38,177 nucleotides of DNA. Source: an uncultured Lewinella sp. GTDB taxonomy: Bacteria > Bacteroidota > Bacteroidia > Chitinophagales > Saprospiraceae. Of the stretch, positions 8,166-17,174 are shown piece after piece. The notes below the pieces were generated by a model. It was not told the DNA's origin. It worked only from the letters and a program-made list of their open reading frames with translations, and did not search any database. The stretch covers positions 1-38,177 of the forward strand of contig CAJXPD010000079.1 in the NCBI GenBank assembly GCA_913057785.1. The letters are read 5' to 3'. Both the position numbers and the translations under genes were made by a program. The stretch's first letter is position 1, and every line of letters begins with the position of its first letter.

Positions 8166-10349
8166 ATGACAAAGAAGAAAAAAACCAAAGTAAAAGGCGC
8201 TCAGTTGCGGCCTCGAAAGCTGCAAAGTGAGATCATACGACTCTTTAAAAGAAACCCTAAGAAACCCTTCAACGCCAAACAAATCATTCGAAAACTAAAG
8301 GTTGCCAACAACAAGGATAGTGTGCAGAATGCCTTAGAGGCTTTAGTGACCGATGGTAAATTACTCGCTACACAGGATTACAAATTCAAGCTGGGACGCA
8401 GTGGAGCAACATCCGCTCGTCGCCGAAGCTCAGATAGCTATTACGAAGGTAGAGTCGACGCCACTAGAACGGGGTCTGCCTACATCATCGTGCAAGATTT
8501 AGAGGAAGATATCTTCGTTCCTGCCAAGTATATGAATACGGCTATGAATGGAGACAAGGTGAAGGTGAGAGCCTGGATGCGACCTGGCCGTAGAAGATTG
8601 GAAGGCGAGGTAGAGATGGTCCTAGAAAGAGCTTCGGAATCCTTCATTGGCACCATCCGCCTTTTCCCGAAACATGCCATCGTAACTACAGATGGAATCG
8701 GGAACCCCTTCGATATTTTTGTGGGATTAGAGCATACGAAAAACGCCAGTGATGGTGAAAAAGTAACCGTTAAAATTACCAATTGGGATCGTGGCCCGCG
8801 CTTCGATCCTGAGGGACAGGTTAGCGTAGTGCTGGGAGAAGCGGGAAGTCATGACATAGAAATGAAGGCCATCCTGATCAATAAGGGATTTGACCTGGTT
8901 TTTTCAGAGGAAGCCATGGACATTGCTGAGAAGCTGCCCGCCATCATCACCGAAGAGGAGGTTGCTTTGCGGCGAGACATGCGCGAGATTACCACCTTCA
9001 CCATTGATCCAGATACGGCAAAAGACTTTGATGATGCACTCTCTTTAGAATTCCTCGAAGATGGCAAGTATGAAGTGGGCGTGCACATCGCCGATGTAGC
9101 CCATTACCTGGAACCCGGGAGTGCTTTGGACAAAGAAGCCTTTCAGCGTTCCACCTCTGTTTATCTGGTGGATCGGGTACTTCCCATGCTGCCAGAACGA
9201 CTATCCAATGAACTCTGTTCTTTGCGGCCGCATGAGGATAAATTGACCTTTTCAGCTGTATTTACCTTTGATCAAAACGACAAGCTAGTTGATCGCTGGT
9301 TTGGCAGAACAGTCACCCACTCCGATCATCGCTTCACCTACGAAGAGGCGCAACAAGGCTTGGACTCGGGAGAAGGACCATACGCTAGCGAACTGCGGAA
9401 GTTGAATCGTTTAGCCTACAAATTGCGTAAGGCTCGCTTCAGGGATGGATCCATCAACTTTGAAACCAATGAAGTTAAGTTTAGGTTGGACGAAGATGGT
9501 ACACCATTGGAAGTGTTCATCAAAGAACGGAAGGATTCCAACATGCTAATAGAGGACTTTATGCTGCTGGCTAATCGAGAGGTGGCCACTTTCATTGACA
9601 AGAAAGCTGCAGGTCATGAAATCCCGTTTGTCTATCGTGTGCACGACGAACCAGATCCCGATAAAGTGGAGGAATTTGCACGCTTCGCACGGGAATTGGG
9701 CTTCGAAATGAATGTCAGTTCCAAAACAGAAATCGCTCGTTCCTTTAATCGTCTGAACAAAGAAGCAGAAAAGGTTCCAGCTCTAAAACTACTAGAGCCC
9801 ATCGCCATTAGGACGATGGCCAAGGCAGCCTATTCGACGGAGAACATTGGCCACTATGGATTGGGATTTGACTTCTATAGTCATTTCACTTCTCCCATCC
9901 GACGATACTCCGATGTTTTGGCTCACCGAATTCTCGCCCTAAACTTGGTATCAGAAGATCCTTACCGAGTGAAAAAAGATCCACTTGAGGAACAATGTCG
10001 ACATATTTCCTTACAAGAACGTAAGGCGATGGAGGCAGAGAGAGAATCCGTCAAGTACAAGCAGGTAGAATTTATTGAAAAACACATTGGAGAAACCTTC
10101 GAAGGGCAAATCTCTGGATTCTCAGATTATGGCATCTATGTGGAGCTAAAGGAAAATTACTGCGAAGGCATGATTAGCTTCGCTACCCTACCCGAACCCT
10201 TTGACCTTGCCTCTAGTCGGCTATGGGTAACTGGAATGCATAGTGGAACGCAACTAAAGATGGGAGATGATATTTGGGTAAAGATTGCAGCCACGGATTT
10301 AGCCCGACGACGAATCGATATGGAATGGGATGAGGAGGCAGGTAAGTAG
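8166..10349 (+). CDS. rnr: Ribonuclease R, 3'-5' exoribonuclease
   Basis: A 727-residue RNase II/R family enzyme that degrades structured RNA processively from the 3' end in the cytoplasm. Order of domains: a basic N-terminus with a winged-helix-like segment (residues about 15-75), cold-shock OB domains (about 95-240), the RNB catalytic domain from about 265 with the metal-binding motif TIDPDTAKDFDDALS (about 278-292), the later RNB signature YGLGFDFYSHFTSPIRRYSD, and a C-terminal S1 domain (about 640-715, GQISGFSDYGIYVELKEN). The length fits RNase R rather than RNase II. The gene is single, preceded by a structured leader, and ends close to the convergent lipoprotein gene. Confidence 0.97.
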   Translation: MTKKKKTKVKGAQLRPRKLQSEIIRLFKRNPKKPFNAKQIIRKLKVANNKDSVQNALEALVTDGKLLATQDYKFKLGRSGATSARRRSSDSYYEGRVDATRTGSAYIIVQDLEEDIFVPAKYMNTAMNGDKVKVRAWMRPGRRRLEGEVEMVLERASESFIGTIRLFPKHAIVTTDGIGNPFDIFVGLEHTKNASDGEKVTVKITNWDRGPRFDPEGQVSVVLGEAGSHDIEMKAILINKGFDLVFSEEAMDIAEKLPAIITEEEVALRRDMREITTFTIDPDTAKDFDDALSLEFLEDGKYEVGVHIADVAHYLEPGSALDKEAFQRSTSVYLVDRVLPMLPERLSNELCSLRPHEDKLTFSAVFTFDQNDKLVDRWFGRTVTHSDHRFTYEEAQQGLDSGEGPYASELRKLNRLAYKLRKARFRDGSINFETNEVKFRLDEDGTPLEVFIKERKDSNMLIEDFMLLANREVATFIDKKAAGHEIPFVYRVHDEPDPDKVEEFARFARELGFEMNVSSKTEIARSFNRLNKEAEKVPALKLLEPIAIRTMAKAAYSTENIGHYGLGFDFYSHFTSPIRRYSDVLAHRILALNLVSEDPYRVKKDPLEEQCRHISLQERKAMEAERESVKYKQVEFIEKHIGETFEGQISGFSDYGIYVELKENYCEGMISFATLPEPFDLASSRLWVTGMHSGTQLKMGDDIWVKIAATDLARRRIDMEWDEEAGK

Positions 10350-10381
10350 AGTAGATCGCCGACAGATTTTCTTGACTAGCT

Positions 10382-10411
10382 AAAAAAAACAAGGCCGCCC
10401 TAAAGGCGGCC
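10382..10411 (-). terminator. Rho-independent terminator of the 10457 lipoprotein gene
   Basis: Stem GGCCGCC (10393-10399) with GGCGGCC (10405-10411) and a 5-nt loop. On the minus strand it is followed by TTGTTTTTTTT. On the plus strand there is no T run, so it mainly ends minus-strand transcription, although the hairpin may also define the 3' end of the rnr mRNA. Confidence 0.82.
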
Positions 10412-10456
10412 AAAGCTATCATGAAGGAAAACGGTGTTAACTCTTTTTGGGTACCA

Positions 10457-11455
10457 TTACAAGCTACCTAAGTATTGCTGAATGGTATGCAGCGACCGCT
10501 GAAATAAGGGGAGAGTGAGTGTTTGACTAGCTCGATTAGTCGTTAGGCTCTGAAAGCCTAAAAACGAACGGTCTAACGTCCCTTTAGCGATCGCTACTAC
10601 AATTATATCTTCCCCCACCGGTACCAGCGGCGAGGAAAATTGACCGTCGAGCTCAATATCATTCCAATCAAGCGGTACGACAGTCCTTCTATTTTCAAAA
10701 ACCAAATAAACGGCACTGTTTTGATCATCGAAGTGAAGCGGCAAATCCACTTTCAAATTCATTTCCTCAGGACTCACTTCTGACATCGTAAATCGGCTAC
10801 AATTCCACCACCCCAACTGTTGCGGCTGGGCCTTATAGGCATTGAGTGATTCTCCTTCCTGCGTCAAAATCTTGATGGCTCGCACTGGAGGTTGATCAAT
10901 ATACACTTCCGTGGCGCCTGCCCAAGTAGCTACATATCCATCCTCTTCTAATCCATAGTAGAGATTTAGATCACCAGTAAACTCTTCAGCTGGTATATCC
11001 CAATCGATACTAATTCCTGTTCTCAGCGCCAAGGGTTGTCCATTCAAGCTGGCCTCAATATGCAGTGCACTCAATGATTCCAAGAGGCGGCCACTAGTTT
11101 GAGCCGGCAGTTGGAATTTGATCATCTCACCTTTGTGGATGACCTCACGAATCTTTAGTTCGATCTGCCCTTCAAGGGATTCTGATCCATCTAAAGTCAT
11201 AAAAGCATTGGCAGGTACGGCCAATCGACTTCCATTTCGTGTAAAGAAAGTATGGGCATCATTCACTTCCCATTGGAAGACTTCTGTGGAACTGGCTATA
11301 TCATCCAACAAGTTTGAAACTTGTCCTTTCAAATCCTCAGCCCCTAGTTCGTAGGGGATGAAAACATCTTGGTCTTTTTGGCATCCTACAAATAGTAATG
11401 CCGTCGGAATGGTTAAAAAAAGCCAGCGCAGTCGCATGCTCATCTTTTTCTTCAT
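10457..11455 (-). CDS. Hypothetical lipoprotein
   Basis: A 332-residue protein with a basic N-terminus, a hydrophobic stretch and a lipobox (LFVGC, Cys25), so it should be lipid-anchored in the envelope. The segment FFTRNGSRLAVPANAFMTLD followed by LEGQIELKIREV is a pattern I know from many Bacteroidota surface proteins of unassigned function (a beta-rich, ZU5/Ig-like segment that repeats the theme 'G..L.IPANAF...G....V.L...E'). The rest also reads as beta-strand rich. The next gene upstream on the same strand, the TonB-dependent receptor, is separated by a terminator, so this is probably its own transcript. Function unknown. Confidence 0.85.
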   Translation of the reverse strand: MKKKMSMRLRWLFLTIPTALLFVGCQKDQDVFIPYELGAEDLKGQVSNLLDDIASSTEVFQWEVNDAHTFFTRNGSRLAVPANAFMTLDGSESLEGQIELKIREVIHKGEMIKFQLPAQTSGRLLESLSALHIEASLNGQPLALRTGISIDWDIPAEEFTGDLNLYYGLEEDGYVATWAGATEVYIDQPPVRAIKILTQEGESLNAYKAQPQQLGWWNCSRFTMSEVSPEEMNLKVDLPLHFDDQNSAVYLVFENRRTVVPLDWNDIELDGQFSSPLVPVGEDIIVVAIAKGTLDRSFLGFQSLTTNRASQTLTLPLFQRSLHTIQQYLGSL

Positions 11456-11592
11456 TGCTTGTCTATTTACTTAGACCCTCCATGTTGTTTTTTTGCTGCC
11501 TGAGTTTGAATTTATTTCTCAATTCCCCTGTTTTAACCAAAGAAATTTGCCTTTCCAGCTTGTTCTCCTCCCAGTATCCTGGAATCTAGCCA

Positions 11593-11624
11593 ACAAAAAA
11601 GGACCTCAGCAGGCCTGAGATCCT
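11593..11624 (-). terminator. Terminator of the TonB-dependent receptor gene
   Basis: Arms AGGACCTCAG (11600-11609) and CTGAGATCCT (11615-11624) pair around a 5-nt loop. The single imperfect pair becomes a G-U wobble in the minus-strand RNA, which is then followed by TTTTTTGTTG. It lies about 50 bases past the receptor's stop. Confidence 0.85.
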
Positions 11625-11673
11625 CTTCTAAATGCTAGTTGATCTAAAATGCGTCTTTACAATATCGGGGATC

Positions 11674-14043
11674 CTAGAAATCAATCGCCAACCCAATGAT
11701 GGGTAGCAGAGAACTAGGAGAATTTATCACTTCTACTAGAGTTCTGGGTTCTATGATTACACCAGCTTCATCGCGATCTAATCCAAACGACGGAGGCTCC
11801 GGATTGTTCTGAGTTAGGGCGTTTTGTATCTCAAAAAACAGATTGAAAGTATAAGATTTCGCATTCCACTTCTTGTCAATCCGCACATCTAGTTGGTTGA
11901 ATGATGACAATTGACTTTGACCTAGATTGGAGTAATCAAGGATTAGTACAGGATAAACGGGAAGACTTGCCTCTGGATCGACTGGAGGGAAGGGGGTGTT
12001 ACCAGCAAAGCGGTAACGGACGCTAAACTCCCAGTTTCCAGGTAACTTATATCCTCCAGTAAAGGATAGTAGATGTCTGCTATCCCAAACCGATGGTCGA
12101 TACACGCCATCCAGTCCTGTGAATTCACTTTTGAAGAAAGTATAAGCCAAGATGCCATAAAAGTTTTTCTGGAGTTTCTGCTGATAGAATAGTTCAATGC
12201 CATAGGTACGTCCCTGGCCATCACTAATGACTTCCTCATTTCCCAATACAGAAAAGTCAGCCCCTTTATTGGCTAGAGAAACTTGATCAGCCACGGAAAT
12301 CGGGTAATTTGTATAACGTTTGAAAAAGCCCTCTGCGCTAATCTTGGCAAATTGTCCCAGTTTACGTTCCAAGCCAAGGACGGCATGAAAACTTCCAATG
12401 TAGGGAACATCCTGATTGGAGAAATTCCCGGTTTGATCCTGATATCCTAGGATGGTATAAGGTGCAATTTTATAATATTGTCCCAGAGAAGCACTCAATC
12501 TCCACTTGTACTCGGGGTCCAAAACATAGCTGATGGCCGTGCGAGGGGAAAAAGTCTTTAATAATGTCCCATTTTCCTGAGTGTAGGTATTGTCGTCCAT
12601 GCGGAAGCCTATGGTAAAATCTAGTCGTCCATCCATAAAAGATTTAGAAGCTTGGCCAAAAAATCCATACTTCAAAAAGTCCAGTTCTGTCAAGAAGGTA
12701 TTGTCGAAGGCAAGATCATTCGTCTCGTTGGTGTAAATGGATCGTGTCAGGTTTAGCCCCACATTTAAAGACCAATCATTTAAGAAGTGGGTGTAGTGGT
12801 AGCGAAGCTTTTGCTCCGTCTCACGGCTATTATTCTTAAGCACTAAACCCGTGAGGTTCTCATTATCTGTATACCGGGAGAAGTCATTATTCAGGATATT
12901 GGTACTTAGGAATGTATTCATGATTCCTTTTCCATTCTTTAGCCTTCTCTTCCAGCCGAAGCCTGCCGTCGTAGTCCACTGCTTAATCACTGGTACCTGA
13001 TCCAATACGGATTGTTGCTCAGCATCAAAGTCCTCGGGGGCCTTAACACTAAAATCGTCAACAGAACCAATGCCTGTAATAAAGATGCTATTGTACTCAT
13101 TGATCTCATGGGAGATCTTGTATTGATAATCCCAGTAGTCCGGTCGTATTGGCAAACCGATGAGCTCAAAAAGAGCCTGCAAATAGCTTCTACGAACCGA
13201 AAGGATGTAAGAAGTATTGGCTTCTGATTTATCTCCTTTGAACAAAGGCCCTTCCGTAGTTAAGGCCGCTTCACTGGCACTTACGCGCAAGTTCGTTTGC
13301 CGTATCCGTTGATTCCCCTTTCGCTGATCGAACTGTAAGACACCGCTTAATGGGTTGTCATACTGTGCCCCAAAACTGGAGGTAGAAAGTTCTACCTCTT
13401 CAATGAAATCCACATTTAAAAGGCCTACGGGTCCTCCAGCGCTCCCCTGAGTACTAAAGTGATTGATATTGGGAATTTCAATACCGTCCAAATAATATAC
13501 ATTCTCATTCGGTGCCCCACCTCTTATGATCACATCATTGCGGAAGCCCCCGATCGAACCCGAAACGCCTGGCAGACTTTGAACCACCTTGGCGATATCG
13601 TTGTTACCCCCGGGATAGGTCTTGATCTCCTCCGGAGAAAGGGTTTGTAAGGAAAGGGGAGTGGAGAGCTTAGTTTCAAAAGGACTGGCAGTAACGACTA
13701 CCGTCTCTAGATCCAGACCACCTTCTTGCAGTTCAAAATTAATATCATCATTCCCTTTGGATTGAATAATGACGTTACTTCTGGTCTTGGTCTGATAACC
13801 CAAATAGCTAGCGGTAATATTATAACTTCCTGGAATGACACCTGGGATTTCATAGAGTCCGTCTATATCGGTTGTAGAACCCTTTTCGGTGCCTTCTAAG
13901 CGGATGTTGACCCCAATGAGCGCTTCGCCGGTTTTGGCGTCCTGAACTTTACCAAAGATCGAAACAGTGTTCTGCCCCATTAGTCCTACTACCACTAAAA
14001 AAGAAAGGCCGAGCAATAATAATGTCCTTTTCAATGAACCCAT
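11674..14043 (-). CDS. TonB-dependent outer-membrane receptor with CarboxypepD_reg-like domain
   Basis: A 789-residue outer-membrane receptor. A signal peptide (about residues 1-23, ending LMGQ) is followed by a carboxypeptidase-regulatory-like domain (about 27-110; VSIFGKVQDAKTGEALIGVN, DGLYEIPGVIPGSYNITASY), a plug domain (about 115-230; LETVVVTASPFETKLSTPLS, IIRGGAPNENVYYLDGIEIP) and a 22-strand-type beta barrel ending in a hydrophobic strand (LLPIIGLAIDF). It is shorter than SusC proteins (about 1000 residues) and has no adjacent SusD, so siderophore, metal, vitamin or peptide uptake is more likely than a polysaccharide locus; the ligand is unknown. It is divergent from a MarR-family regulator gene 183 bases away, which may control it. 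Confidence 0.94.
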   Translation of the reverse strand: MGSLKRTLLLLGLSFLVVVGLMGQNTVSIFGKVQDAKTGEALIGVNIRLEGTEKGSTTDIDGLYEIPGVIPGSYNITASYLGYQTKTRSNVIIQSKGNDDINFELQEGGLDLETVVVTASPFETKLSTPLSLQTLSPEEIKTYPGGNNDIAKVVQSLPGVSGSIGGFRNDVIIRGGAPNENVYYLDGIEIPNINHFSTQGSAGGPVGLLNVDFIEEVELSTSSFGAQYDNPLSGVLQFDQRKGNQRIRQTNLRVSASEAALTTEGPLFKGDKSEANTSYILSVRRSYLQALFELIGLPIRPDYWDYQYKISHEINEYNSIFITGIGSVDDFSVKAPEDFDAEQQSVLDQVPVIKQWTTTAGFGWKRRLKNGKGIMNTFLSTNILNNDFSRYTDNENLTGLVLKNNSRETEQKLRYHYTHFLNDWSLNVGLNLTRSIYTNETNDLAFDNTFLTELDFLKYGFFGQASKSFMDGRLDFTIGFRMDDNTYTQENGTLLKTFSPRTAISYVLDPEYKWRLSASLGQYYKIAPYTILGYQDQTGNFSNQDVPYIGSFHAVLGLERKLGQFAKISAEGFFKRYTNYPISVADQVSLANKGADFSVLGNEEVISDGQGRTYGIELFYQQKLQKNFYGILAYTFFKSEFTGLDGVYRPSVWDSRHLLSFTGGYKLPGNWEFSVRYRFAGNTPFPPVDPEASLPVYPVLILDYSNLGQSQLSSFNQLDVRIDKKWNAKSYTFNLFFEIQNALTQNNPEPPSFGLDRDEAGVIIEPRTLVEVINSPSSLLPIIGLAIDF

Positions 14044-14226
14044 TTTACTACTTTTTTGTATTAATTACAGCTATAACATAGTATATTACATTTGGTTTTG
14101 ATTTTCATTTAAATTTTTTTCTCGGACATCTCGCACTCCAAGAGTTCAAGCGACACTAGAGCATTTCAACTACACGCCTTGCCTAGTTTGTCTTTAAGCA
14201 GATGACCGAGCAGTAGACACCTTTAC

Positions 14227-14871
14227 ATGAGCTACGAAGCCATTAAAACATTGATCGATCATTTTGAATCCTTCGAAAGCATGACTGGGCAGGATGATCT
14301 AGGACAGTTTGCCAATTGGTTAAATCAGAAGATAAATGGACCAAAGACGCAAACAGACTTAGCCTTAGGCGAGGAGCAATTGGATCAAGGCATCTTACAA
14401 TCCTTCGGAGAACTCTCGCATCATGCCCGACACTATGTGAAGAAGCTGGTTCGCGATACGCCATTATCCAGTTGGAATGATCTAGTGGTAGTTATCGTGC
14501 TATACCACATGGGGAGCCAGCGAAAATCCGACGTAATTCAACAATCCTTAATGGACCTTTCTCCCGGCATTGAGGTATTGAAGCGGTTAATCAAGAGAGG
14601 CATAATAGTAGAAGAGCCCGACCCAGAAGATAAACGGGCAAAGCGTGTAGAACTATCAGCAGAAGGGCAAAAACTTTATGAAGCTCTGCAGCCAGATATG
14701 CAAGTGGCTAGTCACATAGTAGCAGGAAACTTGACAATGGATGAAAAGTGGCTAATTCTACCACTGCTGCAGAAACTCGTGCACTTTCACCAACCGATCT
14801 TTGTGAAGGATACAGGATCAAGTCTAGAAGACATATTCTCTAAATATGTAAAGAGCCGTCCAGAAACTTAA
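14227..14871 (+). CDS. MarR-family winged-helix transcriptional regulator
   Basis: A 214-residue protein. The central part (about residues 60-165) has the MarR layout: a dimerisation helix, then the recognition helices DVIQQSLMDLSPGIEVLKRL and the wing IVEEPDPEDKRAKRVELSAE followed by GQKLYEAL. The DPEDKR-type wing with the basic residues is the family hallmark. It is longer than most MarR proteins (about 140-160) because of an N-terminal helical extension of about 55 residues and a C-terminal tail. Its gene is divergent from the TonB-dependent receptor, so control of that receptor or of itself through the shared 183-base spacer is a reasonable guess. No ligand can be inferred. Confidence 0.87.
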   Translation: MSYEAIKTLIDHFESFESMTGQDDLGQFANWLNQKINGPKTQTDLALGEEQLDQGILQSFGELSHHARHYVKKLVRDTPLSSWNDLVVVIVLYHMGSQRKSDVIQQSLMDLSPGIEVLKRLIKRGIIVEEPDPEDKRAKRVELSAEGQKLYEALQPDMQVASHIVAGNLTMDEKWLILPLLQKLVHFHQPIFVKDTGSSLEDIFSKYVKSRPET

Positions 14872-14892
14872 TTCCTGAACGGCTCTTTTCCT
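14850..14892 (+). terminator. Terminator overlapping the end of the MarR gene
   Basis: AAAGAGCCGT (14850-14859) pairs with ACGGCTCTTT (14879-14888), with an inner CAG/CTG pairing, followed by TTCCTG. The 5' arm and the stop codon (14869-14871) lie inside the hairpin, so the terminator stem is partly coding sequence. Confidence 0.8.
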
Positions 14893-14910
14893 GTATGGTA
14901 TATCTCTAAT

Positions 14911-16245
14911 TTAGAAGATTACTCTTCGAAGGCCTACATTGAGACTTCCTAGGACATAATTCTGTTTTAGAGGATATTCTTCAATGGTAGAAGATTGCGT
15001 ATACATTCTTAGACTTGGCTCCAAGTAGACATGCGTACGTGCATTCATTCGATAATACATCCCTATGCTCCCATACCAACCTAGGCCGATCTGGCTCTTA
15101 TAAGCAGGATATGCATCTCTAGAATCAGAAGAGAAGCTAACTGGCTCCTGATCCGTCGGAGAAATGAAATCTCCTTTCTGTTGATATGTCAAGTTCAGAT
15201 ACATACCCGCATTAAAAGCAAAAGTCATTTTATGATGTGACAACTCATAGCCTAAAACCAAGGGCACATCAATCATGCGGAAACGATTCTGTGTTTCCAC
15301 TCTGCGCTGTCCCACCACAATAATCGTATCTCGACTAATGATCTGACCATTGTCATCTTGTACTTCCGTAATCGTCAATTGTGTTTCATCGTCATTGACA
15401 TACTTGAATTGGTCATTAAGCTGGGTATAGTTCAAACCTGTACGGAAAGCGACTCCGCTTGGAGAAACAATAGACAGACGAGCTTCTGTATTGTAAGAAA
15501 GCTGGGCAGATTCAGTAGCAGCCCTACCTCTGGCATAAGGGATAAACTCTCCTTCTCTTGCTGACAAATCGCGCAGGGAAGTGGTAGTACCAGCCGAAAG
15601 TTCTCCGTACCAATGGCGTTTTCCGGTTTTGAATGAAACGCACTTTAGCTCCGTAGCCCAGTCGGCGATGGCCAAGGGTGCTGCACTAGTAACGGGCAAA
15701 GCCGCAAAATTGGCAAAACTCCGGTTTGAAGCTGCGGATTCAGTTACGACATCTTCTATCTGGCTCTCGGTAGTAGGAACAGCCTTGGCTGCAATTTCTT
15801 CAGCTAATACTGGAGCTACAGTCAGATATTCGTTATTCAGCGTTTCAGAAGAATGGGAAGTTTGAGTAGGTGTAAGCTTATTTTCAATAGCAATATTTGA
15901 TGAAACAATTGTATTTTCTTCAATGGGGGATGCAATGGCTTGAGTAGCCTCAGAGGATTGCACCTCTGCAATAATTTTTTGAGTAGTAGTAGCTTCCGGA
16001 TTAATTGGGAAAAATCCCAATTCTACACTTGTGGTAGTATCTTGATTGAGGATGAAAACGCCTAGGGCTAACACAACAGTAGCTGCCAATGCTAATCCTC
16101 CTTTGTAGTAGCGAAATCGATTGGTAAGTTTAGGTTGCCAGGATCTTTTGGCATCTATCTGTTGCCAGAGGGCATCCGGGGCATGGGCCTCATAGTGGCG
16201 CAATTTACGCCGAAAAGTGTCGTCCAAGGGATGTTTTTGGCTCAT
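14911..16245 (-). CDS. Membrane-anchored protein with anti-sigma-like N-terminus and outer-membrane beta-barrel-like C-terminus
   Basis: A 444-residue protein. A short charged N-terminus (residues 1-48, with the helix EAHAPDALWQQIDAKRSW) precedes one membrane segment (about 49-67, GGLALAATVVLALGVFILN). Then comes a long Ser/Thr/Glu/Ala-rich linker (about 68-215) and a strand-rich domain (about 220-444) with alternating aromatic residues (WYGELSAGTTTSLRDLS, FRTGLNYTQLNDQFKYV, HVYLEPSLRMYTQ, YVLGSLNVGLRRVIF) typical of Bacteroidota outer-membrane beta-barrel domains. Its start overlaps the stop of the ECF sigma-factor gene by 4 nt (ATGA), which points to co-expression. The N-terminus may bind the sigma factor; this is inferred from position and topology, not from a recognised zinc or anti-sigma motif. 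Confidence 0.85.
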   Translation of the reverse strand: MSQKHPLDDTFRRKLRHYEAHAPDALWQQIDAKRSWQPKLTNRFRYYKGGLALAATVVLALGVFILNQDTTTSVELGFFPINPEATTTQKIIAEVQSSEATQAIASPIEENTIVSSNIAIENKLTPTQTSHSSETLNNEYLTVAPVLAEEIAAKAVPTTESQIEDVVTESAASNRSFANFAALPVTSAAPLAIADWATELKCVSFKTGKRHWYGELSAGTTTSLRDLSAREGEFIPYARGRAATESAQLSYNTEARLSIVSPSGVAFRTGLNYTQLNDQFKYVNDDETQLTITEVQDDNGQIISRDTIIVVGQRRVETQNRFRMIDVPLVLGYELSHHKMTFAFNAGMYLNLTYQQKGDFISPTDQEPVSFSSDSRDAYPAYKSQIGLGWYGSIGMYYRMNARTHVYLEPSLRMYTQSSTIEEYPLKQNYVLGSLNVGLRRVIF

Positions 16246-16787
16246 ACGGCAATTTTTTGAAGCTTTAGAATTTGGGCTTGCAGCAATTTACGGGCCTTCA
16301 CCAGCTGAGATCGAGAAGTACTCTCTTGACATCCCAGCATTTCTGAAATTTCCTTGTGGGAATAACCTTCGATGGCATATAGGTTAAACACCACTCGGTA
16401 CCCGTCAGGGAGGGCTGCTACTAACTTAAGTAATTCTTCTTCGTGTAGGTGAGCGTAAACTTCGGGGGGAGCAGCATTTTCTGGTTGTTCCTCTACCCCT
16501 ATTTGTTCATATGTAAAACTCTTCTTACTGTAATTTTTGAGTGCTGTATTGACCACGATCCTTCTTATCCATCCTTCAAAGGATCCTTTGTATTCAAATT
16601 TACTAATATTATTATAAACTTTAATAAAAGCGTCTTGCAAAAGATCTTCTGCTTCCATTTGATGGCGTGCGTACCGCAAACAAACCCCCATCATCTTTGA
16701 GGCATACCGCCTAAAGACTTCCTGCTGGCACTTACGGTCTTCCCGCATACAACCCTCAATTAGTTCGCGTTCAGTCACTTGCAACAT
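16242..16787 (-). CDS. ECF-type RNA polymerase sigma factor
   Basis: A 181-residue sigma-70 family protein with only regions 2 and 4. Region 2 runs from about residue 20 to 90 (VFRRYASKMMGVCLRYARHQ, MEAEDLLQDAFIKVYNNISK, FEGWIRRIVVNTALKNYSKK). Region 4 runs from about 115 to 170 (LPDGYRVVFNLYAIEGYSHK, EISEMLGCQESTSRSQLVKA), containing the helix-turn-helix. It resembles the group of Bacteroidota ECF factors found next to membrane proteins. A GGAGGG Shine-Dalgarno-like sequence (complement of 16793-16798) lies 5 bases before the ATG. It is translationally coupled to the following membrane-barrel protein, its likely partner in signalling across the envelope. Confidence 0.93.
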   Translation of the reverse strand: MLQVTERELIEGCMREDRKCQQEVFRRYASKMMGVCLRYARHQMEAEDLLQDAFIKVYNNISKFEYKGSFEGWIRRIVVNTALKNYSKKSFTYEQIGVEEQPENAAPPEVYAHLHEEELLKLVAALPDGYRVVFNLYAIEGYSHKEISEMLGCQESTSRSQLVKARKLLQAQILKLQKIAV

Positions 16788-17174
16788 TTAATCCCTCCGA
16801 AAGAACAGCTCAGAAACCTAAGGCCTGTATATAGTAGACCTGGGAAGTTGTCATTTTGCTGCCTGACCTCGAGTTGTTTATGAATTCTTCCTCGTATTTG
16901 GCTCGAATACTGAGGACGAATAGTATAACGCCGTGAGTCTTCCTCATGTTTTATCAGGAGGGGAGATTAAAGCCAGGGACTGAGATGGTTGAATTTACAT
17001 TTGTAACCAATTAAGGATCAGAATCCCTGTTCATCTACCGTACCATGATATTATCTCCCAAATTAAGGCATTTTTTCCATTAATAAAAGGAGTAAAACAA
17101 AGTTTAGCAAACGAACAGAAAAGACAGCAATCTACCTTAAAAAGTGCAAATTAAAGGTTGCAAATAAGTCGTTG
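16788..17174. other. Intergenic region between T9SS cargo gene and sigma-factor gene
   Basis: 387 bases with no coding frame I trust. It must hold the promoter of the sigma-factor operon. An imperfect inverted repeat, TCCTC-GTATT (16889-16898) with AATAC-T-GAGGA (16906-16916), lies about 100 bases before the sigma-factor start and could be an operator or hairpin. I see no clear terminator for the T9SS cargo gene ending at 17175. Confidence 0.4.

Noticed and set aside
10457..14043. Lipoprotein and TonB receptor as one operon
   Set aside because: A clear minus-strand terminator (11593-11624) lies between them, so separate transcripts are more likely.
11674..14043. TonB receptor as the missing SusC for the SusD at 1852
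   Set aside because: At 789 residues it is well short of SusC proteins, is more than 8 kb away, and is separated by several unrelated units.
16889..16916. Inverted repeat before the sigma-factor gene as a terminator
   Set aside because: There is no T tract on either strand and the stem has a bulge; at best it is an operator or leader hairpin.
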